Source of the DNA: Halobacteriales archaeon QS_9_68_17
Lineage (GTDB): Archaea > Halobacteriota > Halobacteria > Halobacteriales > Natronoarchaeaceae
NCBI GenBank assembly: GCA_003023565.1
Contig: PXSA01000037.1
Span: 100,687 to 153,318, forward strand
DNA: 52,632 nucleotides
Direction: 5' to 3'
Position 1 is the stretch's first letter. Each line of letters starts with the position of its first letter. Both the position numbers and the translations under genes were made by a program. The notes beneath the pieces were generated by a model. The model searched no databases. It was not told where the DNA came from and saw only the letters and a list, made by a program, of their open reading frames with translations. Of the stretch, positions 43,172 to 52,592 are shown one piece after another.

Positions 43172-44067
43172 TGAGCCTCCGCGCCCCGCCGGACGAGCGG
43201 TCCGCCGCGGAGCTCCTCTCGTTCGGCGTCGTCAACCTCGACAAGCCGGCGGGTCCCTCGGCCCATCAGGTGTCGGCGTGGGTCAGGGACCTGGTCGCCG
43301 AGCGGATCGGCGGGGACGCCGTCGACAGGGCGGCCCACGCCGGCACGCTCGACCCGAAGGTAACCGGCTGTCTCCCGACGATGCTCGGCGACGCGACCCG
43401 CCTCGCGCAGGTGTTTCTCGAAGGGGCGAAGGAGTACGTCGCCGTCCTCGAACTCCACGACTCGGTGCCGAGCGACGTCGACGCCGTCGCGAGCGAGTTC
43501 GAGGGGCGACTGTACCAGAAGCCGCCGCGCAAGAGCGCGGTCGCCCGGAACCTCCGCGTGCGCGAGGTGTACGACCTCGACGTGCTGGAGACGACCGAGC
43601 GACGGGCGCTGCTTCGGATCCGCTGTGAGAGCGGGACGTACGTCCGAAAGCTCTGTCACGACCTCGGCCTCGCGCTGGGGACGGGCGCGCACATGGGACA
43701 TCTCCGCCGGACGGCGACGGTCCCCTTCGACGACGCGGACCTCGTGACGCTGCACGACCTCGAAGACGCGCTAGCGTTTCTCGAGGAAGGCGACGAGGAC
43801 CTGCTCCGCGAGGTCGTCGCCCCCGCCGAGCGCGCGCTCGACCACCTGCCCCGGGTCACCGTCGCGCCGAGCGCGGCGGAGCAGATAGCGAACGGCGCGC
43901 CCGTCTACGCGCCCGGCGTGGTCGACGCCGACGACAACGCCCGGGAGGACGGGCGACTCGTCGCCTGCTACGCGTCGAGCGGGACCGCGGTCTGTCTGGG
44001 GCGGACCGCGGGGCCGTTCGACGCCGACGAGGGCGTGGCCGTCGAACTGGAGCGCGTGCTGGCGTGA
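43171..44067 (+). CDS. truB: rRNA/tRNA pseudouridine synthase Cbf5 (TruB family)
   Basis: The 298-residue product has the TruB/Cbf5 catalytic Asp61 in HAGTLDPKVTGCLP, with VVNLDKPAGPSAHQVSAWV before it. GRLYQKPPRKSAVAR and ESGTYVRKLCHDLG come later, and a C-terminal PUA domain begins at about residue 228 (LPRVTVAPSAAEQIANGAPVYAPGV). Cbf5 is the catalytic subunit of archaeal H/ACA RNPs for rRNA pseudouridylation and also modifies tRNA U55. The ATG at 43171 shares one base with the cmk stop. Confidence 0.94.
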   Translation: MSLRAPPDERSAAELLSFGVVNLDKPAGPSAHQVSAWVRDLVAERIGGDAVDRAAHAGTLDPKVTGCLPTMLGDATRLAQVFLEGAKEYVAVLELHDSVPSDVDAVASEFEGRLYQKPPRKSAVARNLRVREVYDLDVLETTERRALLRIRCESGTYVRKLCHDLGLALGTGAHMGHLRRTATVPFDDADLVTLHDLEDALAFLEEGDEDLLREVVAPAERALDHLPRVTVAPSAAEQIANGAPVYAPGVVDADDNAREDGRLVACYASSGTAVCLGRTAGPFDADEGVAVELERVLA

Positions 44068-44243
44068 GGATTCGGTCCGGAGCGACCTGATCGTCGGCGC
44101 TCGCCCGCCCGTGCGGGACCGACAGTACCGTGGCGGTGCCGGTGACGACCGGGCCGTCGCCGCCGTCGTCTCGACGCGCAACCGGTCGGACTCGACCGGT
44201 CGGCGACGGTGACCTTGAATAGCGTCCCCGCGGACGTACCTGT

Positions 44244-45050
44244 ATGCCGATCGCTAGCAATGGCGGTGTCGACCTCTACTACGAGGTCGACGGGCCGGCC
44301 GACGCCGAGACCGCGGTCCTGATAGAGGGCCTCGGCTACGGGCGGTGGATGTGGCAGTGGCAGCGGGAGGCGCTGGCCGAGCGCTACGAGACCATCGTCT
44401 GGGACAACCGCGGGACCGGCGACTCCGACGCGCCCGAGGGACCGTACACGGTCGCCGAGATGGCGGGCGACCTGGAAGCGGTGCTCGACGACCACGGCGT
44501 CGGTCGCGCCCACGTCGTCGGCGCGAGCATGGGCGGGATGATCGCACAGCGGTACGCGCTCGACTACGACCGCGCGGCGACGCTCTCGCTGCTCTGCACG
44601 ACGCCCGGTGGCAAGGACGCCGTCGAGGCGTCGCCGGAGGTCCAGGCGCGGATGGTCGCCGAACCCGAGGGGTACGACGAGCGCGAGGTGATCCGTCACC
44701 GGATGGCCCCGGCGATGACCGACGCGTTCCGCGAGGCCAACGACGACCTGATCGGGGACATCGTCGACTGGCGCATCGAGGGCGACGCGAGCGAGGCCGG
44801 GCGGCAGGCCCAGTTGGCCGCCGTCGGGGCGTTCGACGTCTCGGACCGCCTCGACGAGATCCGCGTCCCCACGCTCGTGGCGCACGGCACGACCGACCGG
44901 ATCCTCCCCGTCGAGAACGCGGAGTTGCTGGCCGAGGGCCTGCCGGACGCGCGGGTGGAGCTGTTCGACGGCGGGCCGCACCTGTTTTTCGTCGAGCGCT
45001 CGGACGCCGTCAACGAAACGCTGCTCGACTTTCTGGGCGATCACGCATGA
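44244..45050 (+). CDS. Alpha/beta hydrolase (esterase/lactonase-like)
   Basis: The 268-residue product has a complete catalytic set: Ser95 in GASMGGMIAQR, an Asp in HGTTDRILP and a His in GGPHLFFVER, plus DNRGTGDSDAP for the oxyanion side. This fold class includes 3-oxoadipate enol-lactonases and carboxylesterases. The CTTGAATAGC patch 26 bp before ATG 44244 is a weak box A. The stop overlaps the acyl-CoA synthetase ATG (45047) by 4 nt, so the hydrolase probably supplies or removes that enzyme's acid or thioester. Confidence 0.87.
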   Translation: MPIASNGGVDLYYEVDGPADAETAVLIEGLGYGRWMWQWQREALAERYETIVWDNRGTGDSDAPEGPYTVAEMAGDLEAVLDDHGVGRAHVVGASMGGMIAQRYALDYDRAATLSLLCTTPGGKDAVEASPEVQARMVAEPEGYDEREVIRHRMAPAMTDAFREANDDLIGDIVDWRIEGDASEAGRQAQLAAVGAFDVSDRLDEIRVPTLVAHGTTDRILPVENAELLAEGLPDARVELFDGGPHLFFVERSDAVNETLLDFLGDHA

Positions 45051-46660
45051 TACACGACCACGGCGAGCGACCGTACGACTGGGTCGGCGACTGGAGCGGT
45101 CGCCGGGCGACGCTCTCGCCCGACGCGGTCGGCCTGCGGGACCGGACCACCGGCGAGGCGTACACGTACGGCGACCTCGACGCGCGCGCGACCCGGGCCG
45201 CGCGACTGCTCGACGACCGCGGCGTCGGGAAGGGCGACCGGATCGCCGTCGTCTCGCGGAACCGGGTCGAACTCGTCGACCTCTTTTTCGCCTGCGGCAA
45301 GGTCGGCGCGGTGCTCGCGCCGCTGTCGCACCGCCTCGCGCCGCCGGAACTCGGCGAGTTGCTCGACACCGTCGAGCCGGGACTGCTCGTCGCCGGGGAG
45401 CCGTTCGTCGACGACGCGGCCGAGGCGGTCGGCGACGGAGCGGGCTGTCCGCGGGTGCTACTGCCGGCGGCCGAGGTGAGAAACGGGAAAGCCGGCGACG
45501 TCGCCGACCCCGGGACCCCCATCGGCGGGGACGGCGCGTTCGCCGACGCGCCGACCTACGACGCCGCCCTTCCGGCGGACGACGGGCCGGTCGACGGCGC
45601 GGCCCTGTCGCTCGACGACCCGGCGATGCTGCTCCACACCGGCGGGTCGACGGGAACGCCCAAGGAGACGGTGCTGACCCACGGCACGCTCCGCTGGAAC
45701 TCGTTCAACACGATCACGGCGTGGGGGCTGCGACCGGAAGACGCGACGCCGATGGTCTTCCCGATGTTCCACACGGGCGGGTGGAACGTGCTGACGGTGC
45801 CGCTGTTTCACCTCGGCGGGACCGTCGTCATCGCCCGCGAGGTCGACCCGGGGCGGGTACTCGACACCGTCGAGGCCGAGGAGGCGACGGTGTTCGTCGC
45901 GGTCCCCGCGGTCCTGCGGTCAATGGCGACACACGACGACTGGGACGACACGGACCTCTCGTCGCTCCGGTTCGTCAAGAGCGGCGGCGGCCCCTGCCGC
46001 GACGCGACGATCCGGGCGTGGCGAGAGCGCGGCGTCGACCTCTCGCAGGGGTACGGCCTCACGGAGTGTGGCCCGAACAACTTCGCGATGCCGGACGACT
46101 GGGACGACGCGAAGACCGATAGCATCGGCAAGCCGGTGATGCACGCGGACGTGCGGATCGTCGACGAGACGGGCGACCCCGTCTCGGACGGCGAGATCGG
46201 CGAACTCCAGATCGCCGGGCCGCACGCGGCCGAGCGCTACTGGGGCGACGAGAGCGAGACGCGGGCGACGTTCGGCGAGGGGTGGGTCGCCACGGGGGAC
46301 CTCGCGCGCGAAGACGGGGACGGCTACTACCACGTCGAGGGCCGGAAGAAGAACGTGTTCACCAGCGGCGGGGAGAACGTCTACCCGCCGGAGGTCGAGG
46401 ACGCCATCGCGGACCACCCCGGCGTCGAGGAGGTGGTCGTCGTCGGCGTGTCGGACGAGCGGTGGGGGACGGTCGGCAAGGCCGTCGTTCAGGGCGACGA
46501 GTCGATCACGGCGGCCGACCTCCGCGAGTTCCTCGACGGTCGCCTCGCGGGGTTCAAGCACCCGCGTCACGTCGCGTTCGTGGACGAGATGCCCACGAGC
46601 GGCCCGTCGAAGATAGACCGGTCGGCGATCGACCGACAGTTCGGGGACTCCGACGCCTGA
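45047..46660 (+). CDS. AMP-forming acyl-CoA synthetase
   Basis: The 537-residue product is an ANL-superfamily ligase. Phosphate-binding loop: LLHTGGSTGTPKETVLTH (from about residue 196). Others: FHTGGWNVLTVPLF, QGYGLTECGPNNF (aromatic adenylate motif), VATGDLAREDGDGYYHVEGRKK and ENVYPPEVEDAI. The catalytic lysine lies near the end in TSGPSKIDR. It activates a carboxylic acid to acyl-CoA. The sequence is closest to medium/long-chain or unusual acid ligases of haloarchaea; the exact substrate is unknown. It is translationally coupled to the upstream hydrolase, and a LIV-type transporter follows. Confidence 0.92.
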   Translation: MIHDHGERPYDWVGDWSGRRATLSPDAVGLRDRTTGEAYTYGDLDARATRAARLLDDRGVGKGDRIAVVSRNRVELVDLFFACGKVGAVLAPLSHRLAPPELGELLDTVEPGLLVAGEPFVDDAAEAVGDGAGCPRVLLPAAEVRNGKAGDVADPGTPIGGDGAFADAPTYDAALPADDGPVDGAALSLDDPAMLLHTGGSTGTPKETVLTHGTLRWNSFNTITAWGLRPEDATPMVFPMFHTGGWNVLTVPLFHLGGTVVIAREVDPGRVLDTVEAEEATVFVAVPAVLRSMATHDDWDDTDLSSLRFVKSGGGPCRDATIRAWRERGVDLSQGYGLTECGPNNFAMPDDWDDAKTDSIGKPVMHADVRIVDETGDPVSDGEIGELQIAGPHAAERYWGDESETRATFGEGWVATGDLAREDGDGYYHVEGRKKNVFTSGGENVYPPEVEDAIADHPGVEEVVVVGVSDERWGTVGKAVVQGDESITAADLREFLDGRLAGFKHPRHVAFVDEMPTSGPSKIDRSAIDRQFGDSDA

Positions 46661-46719
46661 GGCGGGCGGGTCGCCGCGTTCAGATATCGACATGCCCCCT
46701 GTTGCCCCCCTGGTGCCTC

Positions 46720-47171
46720 GTGGTAACCACGGCGGACGCACACGTCGTCGGGATGACGCCGTTCGGCGTTCACGACGCGACGCTACCGGACCTGTTCGCC
46801 GACGCCGCGACTACCGGACCGACGGCCGCCTCACGACCGCGGGCTGGCGCGCGGCGCTTTCGGACGGCCGCCTGCTCGGCCAGGAGTGCGCGGACTGCGG
46901 CCACGTCACGGCCGCGCCGAAGGCCGCCTGCGCGCGCTACGGGTCGCGCGCGCTCGAAACGACCGAACTCCCCGAGGAGGGGGCGGTGTACTCCGCGACG
47001 CGCGTCGAGGTCGCGCCGGAGGGGTTCGACGCGCCGTATCACGTCGGGGTCGTCACCGTCGGCGACGGCCGCGTGATGGCCCGACTCGAGAACGACGCGG
47101 CGGTCGGCGAGACGGTGGCGTTCCGCGGGTCGGCCTCGACGCCGGAGGGGCCGGCACCCCGGTTCGGGTGA
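46720..47171 (+). pseudogene. Collapsed thiolase / zinc-ribbon OB-fold (DUF35-type) gene pair
   Basis: A GTG at 46720 begins a thiolase-like N-terminus (VVTTADAHVVGMTPFGVHDATLPDLFADAA) that ends after about 28 codons near 46803. Without a gap, another frame then reads DYRTDGRLTTAGWRAALSDG, LLGQECADCGHVTAAPKAAC and GVVTVGDGRVMARLENDA, the zinc-ribbon plus OB fold of DUF35 proteins that partner thiolases. The expected middle, most of the thiolase and the start of the OB protein (about 1.1 kb by usual gene sizes), is missing. The fourth zinc-ribbon cysteine is replaced by Tyr (ACARYGS). The locus is therefore a deletion fusion, probably non-functional. Confidence 0.65.
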
Positions 47172-47320
47172 GCGGTCGGCCGGACCGCCGGGCGCGGGAG
47201 TTTTCATGGCTTCGCCGGCGGTATGCGACGCCGGTAGCTTCCGGAAGGGGGCTCCTCTCCTCGATGTTTGTATGTTAACACTGGTGACTTTGCAGGGTCG
47301 GTGCGTTCGATTGACATACG

Positions 47321-48667
47321 ATGACATACCCGACCCGACGGTCGTTGCTCAGGAGTGCCGGTGCGCTCGGTCTCGCCGGCGTCGCCGGCTGTCTCTCCGA
47401 AGAAACCGGTGGCGGCGAGGGCGGCGCGCTCCGGATCGGCGTGATGCAACCCCTCACGGGCGACATCGAATACTACGGGAAACAGAGCCTCTGGGGCTTC
47501 CTCTCGGGGCTCGCCTACAAACACGACTCGGACCCGCTCGACGTCGACGCGGCCGGCGAGGAGACGGTCGAAGGCGACCAGTACGACTACGAACTCCTCA
47601 TCGAGAACACCCAGTTCGACGCCGACCAGGCCCAGTCGGTCGCGACGGACCTCGTGGAGGAGCGCGACGTGGACGTGCTGTTCGGTACGGCGAACTCGGG
47701 GGCCGCCCGCCGAGTGATCGAGTCGGTCGTGGCGAACACGGACGTCCCCTTCCTCGCGGGTCCGGCGGCGGCGGCGGACATCACGTCGGAGAGCGACTAC
47801 TGCGGCGACCGCGTGTTCCGCGCGAACGAACACACCGCGATGGACGCCCGGAGCGGCGGCCGGTACGTCGCGCAGGAGACCGACGTCGAGAGCGTTTACG
47901 TCATGGCCGCCGACTACAGCTTCGGCCGCGCGGTAGCGGCGAACTACCGGTCGGTCCTCGAAAGCGAAGGGATCGAGATAGCGGGCGAGCAGTTCGTTCC
48001 GCGCGGCTACTCGGAGTTCGACGGCCTGTACGGAAACGCCGTCGACGCGGGCGCGGACGCCGTCATCGGCGGGTTCACCGTCCAGACGCTCCCCGCGTTT
48101 CTCTCGACCGGGCTCTCCGGCGACTACGACCTCCGGATGTTCGGCGGCTTCGCGACGATGATCTCGAGCAACGCGATCGGCGGCGTCGCCCAGCGCGTCT
48201 TCGGCGAGGACTTCACCGTGGAGGACATCCGCGAGGCGAAACTCGGGCCGTTCACGACGCGCTATCACTGGAACCAGTACGACAACGAGATCAACGACGC
48301 CTTCGTCGACATGTACACCGGGGCGTACGGCACCGTCCCCGATCTGTTCACCTCGGGGACGTTCACCGCCGCGTCGTCGCTGGTCCAGGCCGTCGAGGAC
48401 GCCGGTTCGACCGATGCCGACGACGTCGTCGACGCGCTCTCGGGCATGACCGTCGACGACACGCCGAAGGGCGAGGCCGGCTACACGTATCAGGACTACA
48501 ACAACCAGGCCCGCTCCGAGATGACCATCGCGAACCCCGTGCCCACGACCGACGAGTGGGCGGACTCCTGGGACGCGGGCGTCATGCCGAGCGACCCGGT
48601 CGCACGGGTCGCCGGCAGCGACGCCGCGATCCCGAAAGACGCGGCCGGGATGAACTGCGACCTCTGA
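47321..48667 (+). CDS. livK: ABC transporter substrate-binding lipoprotein, LIV/amide type
   Basis: The 448-residue product has a twin-arginine signal (RRSLLRSAGALGLAGVAGC, Arg6-Arg7) with a lipobox ending at Cys24, so it is a Tat-exported lipoprotein, usual in haloarchaea. The mature part is a type I periplasmic-binding fold: LRIGVMQPLTGDIEYYGKQS, FGTANSGAARRVIESV, VPFLAGPAAAADIT and SVYVMAADYSFGRAVA. This group binds branched-chain amino acids, amides, urea or aromatic and fatty acids. It leads the operon livK-livG-livF-livH-livM. A patch TGTATGTTAACAC (47269-47281) about 45 bp upstream may be the promoter. Confidence 0.92.
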   Translation: MTYPTRRSLLRSAGALGLAGVAGCLSEETGGGEGGALRIGVMQPLTGDIEYYGKQSLWGFLSGLAYKHDSDPLDVDAAGEETVEGDQYDYELLIENTQFDADQAQSVATDLVEERDVDVLFGTANSGAARRVIESVVANTDVPFLAGPAAAADITSESDYCGDRVFRANEHTAMDARSGGRYVAQETDVESVYVMAADYSFGRAVAANYRSVLESEGIEIAGEQFVPRGYSEFDGLYGNAVDAGADAVIGGFTVQTLPAFLSTGLSGDYDLRMFGGFATMISSNAIGGVAQRVFGEDFTVEDIREAKLGPFTTRYHWNQYDNEINDAFVDMYTGAYGTVPDLFTSGTFTAASSLVQAVEDAGSTDADDVVDALSGMTVDDTPKGEAGYTYQDYNNQARSEMTIANPVPTTDEWADSWDAGVMPSDPVARVAGSDAAIPKDAAGMNCDL

Positions 48668-48669
48668 GG

Positions 48670-49476
48670 ATGATACGCACGACCGGGCTCACGAAGCGGT
48701 TCGGCGGCCTGACGGCGGTCGACGACGTGGACTTCGAACTGGGCGAGAACCAGCTCTGCTCGCTCATCGGGCCGAACGGTGCCGGCAAGACGACGTTTTT
48801 CAACCTGCTCACCGGTACGCTCGCGCCGAGCGAGGGGAGCGTCGAGTACCGTCCGCGGGACGGCGACTGGGTCGACGTGACCGACGACGACCCCCACGAG
48901 ACGGCGCTGCGCGGGATCCACCGGTCCTACCAGATCACGAACGTCTTCCCGACGGCGACGGCGCTGGAGAACGTCCGCGTGGCCGCGCAGGCCCACGGCG
49001 GCGACGCCTGGAAGCTCTGGCGCAACGTCGGCGCGTTCCCGGAGTACGAGCGGGAGGCCCGCGAGATACTGGAGCGAGTCGGGCTGGGGGCCGAGGCCGA
49101 GACGCCGGCCGAGACGCTCTCCCACGGGCAGAAGCGACACCTCGAAGTCGCCGTCGCGCTCGCGGGCGACCCGAACGTCCTCCTGCTTGACGAACCGACG
49201 GCGGGCGTCTCCAGCGACGCCATCGACCGGCTGGTCGAACTCATCCGCGACGTCGCGGAGGACCACGCCGTCCTGCTCGTCGAGCACAACATGGACATCG
49301 TGATGGACGTCAGCGACCGCGTCGCGGTCCTCCACCAGGGCGAACTCATCGCCGACGGGAACCCGCAGGCCGTACGCGAGGACCGGACCGTGCAGGAAGC
49401 GTACCTCGGCGGGTACGACCCCGGCGAGGAGACGAACGCGGGCGGCGACGCCGGAACGGGGGGAGAGGCCGCGTGA
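48670..49476 (+). CDS. livG: LIV-type ABC transporter ATP-binding protein (LivG)
   Basis: The 268-residue product has Walker A GPNGAGKTT (about residues 36-44), the LSHGQKRHLE signature, Walker B NVLLLDEPTAG and switch His in LLVEHNMDIV. The region after Walker A (FNLLTGTLAPSEGSVEYR, GIHRSYQITNVFPTATALENV) fits LivG/HAAT ATPases. It starts 2 bp after the livK stop and overlaps livF by 4 nt. The acidic Gly-rich tail (GEETNAGGDAGTGGEAA) is a halophile extension. Confidence 0.93.
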   Translation: MIRTTGLTKRFGGLTAVDDVDFELGENQLCSLIGPNGAGKTTFFNLLTGTLAPSEGSVEYRPRDGDWVDVTDDDPHETALRGIHRSYQITNVFPTATALENVRVAAQAHGGDAWKLWRNVGAFPEYEREAREILERVGLGAEAETPAETLSHGQKRHLEVAVALAGDPNVLLLDEPTAGVSSDAIDRLVELIRDVAEDHAVLLVEHNMDIVMDVSDRVAVLHQGELIADGNPQAVREDRTVQEAYLGGYDPGEETNAGGDAGTGGEAA

Positions 49477-50183
49477 GCGGCGACCCCCCGGCGCTCGAAC
49501 TCGACGGCGTCCACAGCTACTACGGCGAGAGCCACGTCCTCCGCGGCGTCGACCTCGCGGTCGAGACGGGGGAGAACGTCGCGCTCGTGGGGCGAAACGG
49601 CGTCGGCAAGACGACGACGCTGCGCTCCATCCTGGGACTGACCCCGCCGCGAGAGGGGACCGTCCGCCTCCACGGCGAGGACGTCACGGGCGTGGAGACC
49701 CACGAGATCGCGCGGCGCGGCGTGGGCTGGGTGCCCGAGGAGCGCCGGATGTTCAGCCACCTCTCCGTCGAGGAGAACCTCCGGGTGGCGACGCCGCCCG
49801 ACGCCGACGTGAACGCGAGAGTCGAGGAGGCGCTCGACGCCTTCCCGGCGCTGCGCGACCACCGCACCCGAGACGCCGGCGACCTCAGCGGCGGCCAACA
49901 GCAGATGGTCTCCATCGCCCGCGCGCTGGTCGGCGACAACGACCTGTTGCTCGTCGACGAGCCGAGCGAGGGTCTCGCCCCGTTCATCGTCAAGGAGGTG
50001 GTCGACGCTCTCGGGACGCTTGCCGACGACGTGACGCTGCTGCTCGTCGAGCAGAACTTCCCGATGGCGATGGACCTGACCGACCGGTTCTACCTGCTCG
50101 ACCACGGCGAGGTCGTCGAGAGCGGGCAGTCCGGCGCGGTCGCGCGGGACGACGAAACCATCAGGAGGTACCTCAGCGCATGA
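49473..50183 (+). CDS. livF: LIV-type ABC transporter ATP-binding protein (LivF)
   Basis: GTG start at 49473. The 236-residue product has Walker A GRNGVGKTTTLRSI, LSGGQQQMVSIARALV signature, Walker B LLLVDEPSEGLAPFIV and a His-equivalent region LLVEQNFPMAMD. The motif RRGVGWVPEERRMFSHLSVEENL is the LivF Q-loop region. It pairs with LivG to drive import through LivH/LivM. Its stop overlaps livH by 4 nt. Confidence 0.93.
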   Translation: MSGDPPALELDGVHSYYGESHVLRGVDLAVETGENVALVGRNGVGKTTTLRSILGLTPPREGTVRLHGEDVTGVETHEIARRGVGWVPEERRMFSHLSVEENLRVATPPDADVNARVEEALDAFPALRDHRTRDAGDLSGGQQQMVSIARALVGDNDLLLVDEPSEGLAPFIVKEVVDALGTLADDVTLLLVEQNFPMAMDLTDRFYLLDHGEVVESGQSGAVARDDETIRRYLSA

Positions 50184-51190
50184 CCGACCCCGTCGTCCTC
50201 TCGGCCGTCGACGTGCTGGTCGACCTCTTCCAGCCCGGGACGCTGGCGCGGATCGTCCTCGACGCGCTGTCGAAGTCGGCGCTGTACGTGGTCATCGCCA
50301 GCGGCCTCTCGCTCATCTTCGGCCTGATGGGCGTGCTGAACTTCGCGCACGGGTCGCTCACCATGCTCGGGGCGTACCTCGGCGGCGCGGTGATGGTCGC
50401 CCTCGTCTCCTCGGGCACCAGCGGACCGGTGCGGTTCCTGCTGTTTTTCCTCGCCATCGCCGCCGCGTTCGGACTCCTCACCCTGCTCGGCGGGGCGGTC
50501 GAGGTGGCGCTGATCCGACCGATCTACGACCGCGAGCCGCTGTTCCAGATACTGCTGACGTTCGGGGTCGTCCTCGTCCTCGACGAACTGGCCCGGATCG
50601 CCGTCGAACTGTACGGCCTCCAGCCACAGAGCGAGTGGCAGGCGGCGATGGGCACCGCACCCGGCTTCCTGTCGTCGTGGTACGGCGTGGCCGGCGTCTC
50701 CACGCGCGGGCTGTACCTGTTCGAAGTGGTCGTCGGCGCGCTCGTCGTCGTCGCCATCTGGGCCTTCCTCACGAGGACGCGGTACGGCCTCTACATCCGG
50801 GCCGGGAGCGAGGACCCCGAGATGACGCGCGCGCTCGGCATCGACGTGCGGAAGGCGTTCACGGTCGTCTTCGGCGTCGGGGCCGGCCTCGCCGGACTTG
50901 CCGGCGTCGTGCTGATGTGGGACCCGCGTTTCGGCGCGAGCGTCCCGCTCGGCGTGGAGACCCTGCTCGTCGCGTTCGTCGTCGTGATCATCGGCGGCCT
51001 CGGCTCCTTCCGCGGGACGGTGGCCGCGGCCGGCGTCGTCGGCCTCACCGACGCGCTGATGACCTGGCTGTTCCAGAACCACGTGGCCTTCCCGGGCCTG
51101 CCGGAGATGGCGATGTTCCTCGTGCTCGTCGCCGTCCTGGTCGTCAGGCCGCAGGGGCTGTTCGGCGTCGCGGAGGTGGGGGGCCATTAG
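50180..51190 (+). CDS. livH: LIV-type ABC transporter permease (LivH)
   Basis: The 336-residue product is a BPD_transp_2 permease with about eight helices: YVVIASGLSLIFGLMGVLNFAHGSLTMLGAYLGG at the start, RTRYGLYIRAGSEDPEMTRALGIDV as the cytoplasmic EAA-like loop, and VVVIIGGLGSFRGTVAAAGVVG near the end. The residues ALGIDV are the contact loop to the ATPases. The family takes substrates from LivK. It looks complete. Confidence 0.93.
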   Translation: MTDPVVLSAVDVLVDLFQPGTLARIVLDALSKSALYVVIASGLSLIFGLMGVLNFAHGSLTMLGAYLGGAVMVALVSSGTSGPVRFLLFFLAIAAAFGLLTLLGGAVEVALIRPIYDREPLFQILLTFGVVLVLDELARIAVELYGLQPQSEWQAAMGTAPGFLSSWYGVAGVSTRGLYLFEVVVGALVVVAIWAFLTRTRYGLYIRAGSEDPEMTRALGIDVRKAFTVVFGVGAGLAGLAGVVLMWDPRFGASVPLGVETLLVAFVVVIIGGLGSFRGTVAAAGVVGLTDALMTWLFQNHVAFPGLPEMAMFLVLVAVLVVRPQGLFGVAEVGGH

Positions 51191-51299
51191 CGACCCCACC
51201 GAACCGGCCGACCGGTCGGACGCGCCGGGCGCGCCGGACACGACGGACGCCGCGGAGGCCGCGGAGGAACGCGACCCCGCGAACCCGACCGACCCCGCG

Positions 51300-52592
51300 G
51301 TGACGGACGTCGGGGAGGAACCGGAGACGGAGTCGACGGGCGGCTACCTCCGGCGACTGCTCGGCGAGCAGGCCGTCCACATCGCGGTGATCCTGGCGTT
51401 CGCGCTGTACCCGGTCGTCTACGCGGTCCTCGTCCGGACGCCGCTTGGCGCGGAGTTCGACGTGTTCCTGCCGCGGGTCCACACGATGGTCGCCGTGCTG
51501 TACATCGGGCTGTTCGCGATGAGTTTCGACTTCATCAGCGGCTACACGGGCTACCTGTCGTTCGGCCACTCGCTGTTCTACGGCACCGGCGCGTACCTCG
51601 TCGTCCTGACGGCGACCGGGAAGGTGCCGATGCTGGGGTCGGACACGCCGTTCATGGCGCTGCTGCTGGTCGCGGGGATACTCGCCGTCGCCGTCGCCGT
51701 CCTCGTCGGCCTCGTCTCCTTCCGGCTCACCGGCGTCTACTTCGCCATGATCACCCTCGGGTTCGCGGAGGTGGCGCACGTCTTCATCCGGAACTGGGAC
51801 CACGTCAGCAGCAACCCCCGCGACGGCGCGACGATCGCCGGCGGCGACGGGTTCGCCCTCGGCGTCCCTGGCGTCGACACGTTGCAGGTCGAGATCGGCC
51901 GCATCGTCGGGACGAACCTCGGCGCGGTGTTCGGACTCGGCCTCGGGATCGAGGTCGACGAGACGTGGGTGTCGTTCTACGCCATCGGCGCGGTCGTGGT
52001 GGTCTGTTACTTCCTGATGCAGCGGATCGTCCACTCGCCGTTCGGACGCGTGATGATCGCCATCCGCGAGAACGAGGAGCGCGCCCGCGCGGTCGGCTAC
52101 GACGTCTACCGGTTCAAGCTCGCCGCCTTCGCCATCAGCGGCTTCTTCGCCGCGGTCGCCGGCGGGCTGTTCGCCGGCTACAGCCGGTCGGTCGCGCCGA
52201 GCAACACGTTCGACCTGTTCCACACGGCCGAGGCGCTGCTGGCGGCGATCATCGGCGGGTTCGGCACGCTCGCCGGGCCGTTGTACGGCTACCTGTTCAC
52301 GGCCTCGGTCGAGGGCGTGCTCTCGACGGAACATCACGGGATCGCGCGGTACCTGCGCCGGGGCCTCTCCGACGCGATGCTGTCGTCCGGCGCGGGCGGC
52401 GTCACCGTCGCCGACGCCATCGGCGTCCTCGTCGACGGCCGGGCGGACCTCTATCTCGGCATCGTGTTCATCCTGTTCGTCCTCTACGTCCCCCACGGGA
52501 TCCTCGGGACGCTCCGGGACCGCCTCGGCGGCACCGTGGCGAAGCGCCTCTCCGACCGCCTGCGCTCGACGTTCGGGGGGCGACACCGGTGA
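51300..52592 (+). CDS. livM: LIV-type ABC transporter permease (LivM)
   Basis: The 430-residue product has the LivM permease signature: YTGYLSFGHSLFYGTGAYLV, GVYFAMITLGFAEVAHVF, FGRVMIAIRENEERARAVGYDVYRFKLAAF and AAIIGGFGTLAGPLYGYL. GTG 51300 is the earliest standard start in frame. However, the frame is open back to 51183 with acidic, halophile-like residues and an ATT exactly overlapping the livH stop (51186), so the true start may lie upstream on a non-standard codon. The stop overlaps the next gene (GTGA). Confidence 0.9.
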   Translation: MTDVGEEPETESTGGYLRRLLGEQAVHIAVILAFALYPVVYAVLVRTPLGAEFDVFLPRVHTMVAVLYIGLFAMSFDFISGYTGYLSFGHSLFYGTGAYLVVLTATGKVPMLGSDTPFMALLLVAGILAVAVAVLVGLVSFRLTGVYFAMITLGFAEVAHVFIRNWDHVSSNPRDGATIAGGDGFALGVPGVDTLQVEIGRIVGTNLGAVFGLGLGIEVDETWVSFYAIGAVVVVCYFLMQRIVHSPFGRVMIAIRENEERARAVGYDVYRFKLAAFAISGFFAAVAGGLFAGYSRSVAPSNTFDLFHTAEALLAAIIGGFGTLAGPLYGYLFTASVEGVLSTEHHGIARYLRRGLSDAMLSSGAGGVTVADAIGVLVDGRADLYLGIVFILFVLYVPHGILGTLRDRLGGTVAKRLSDRLRSTFGGRHR

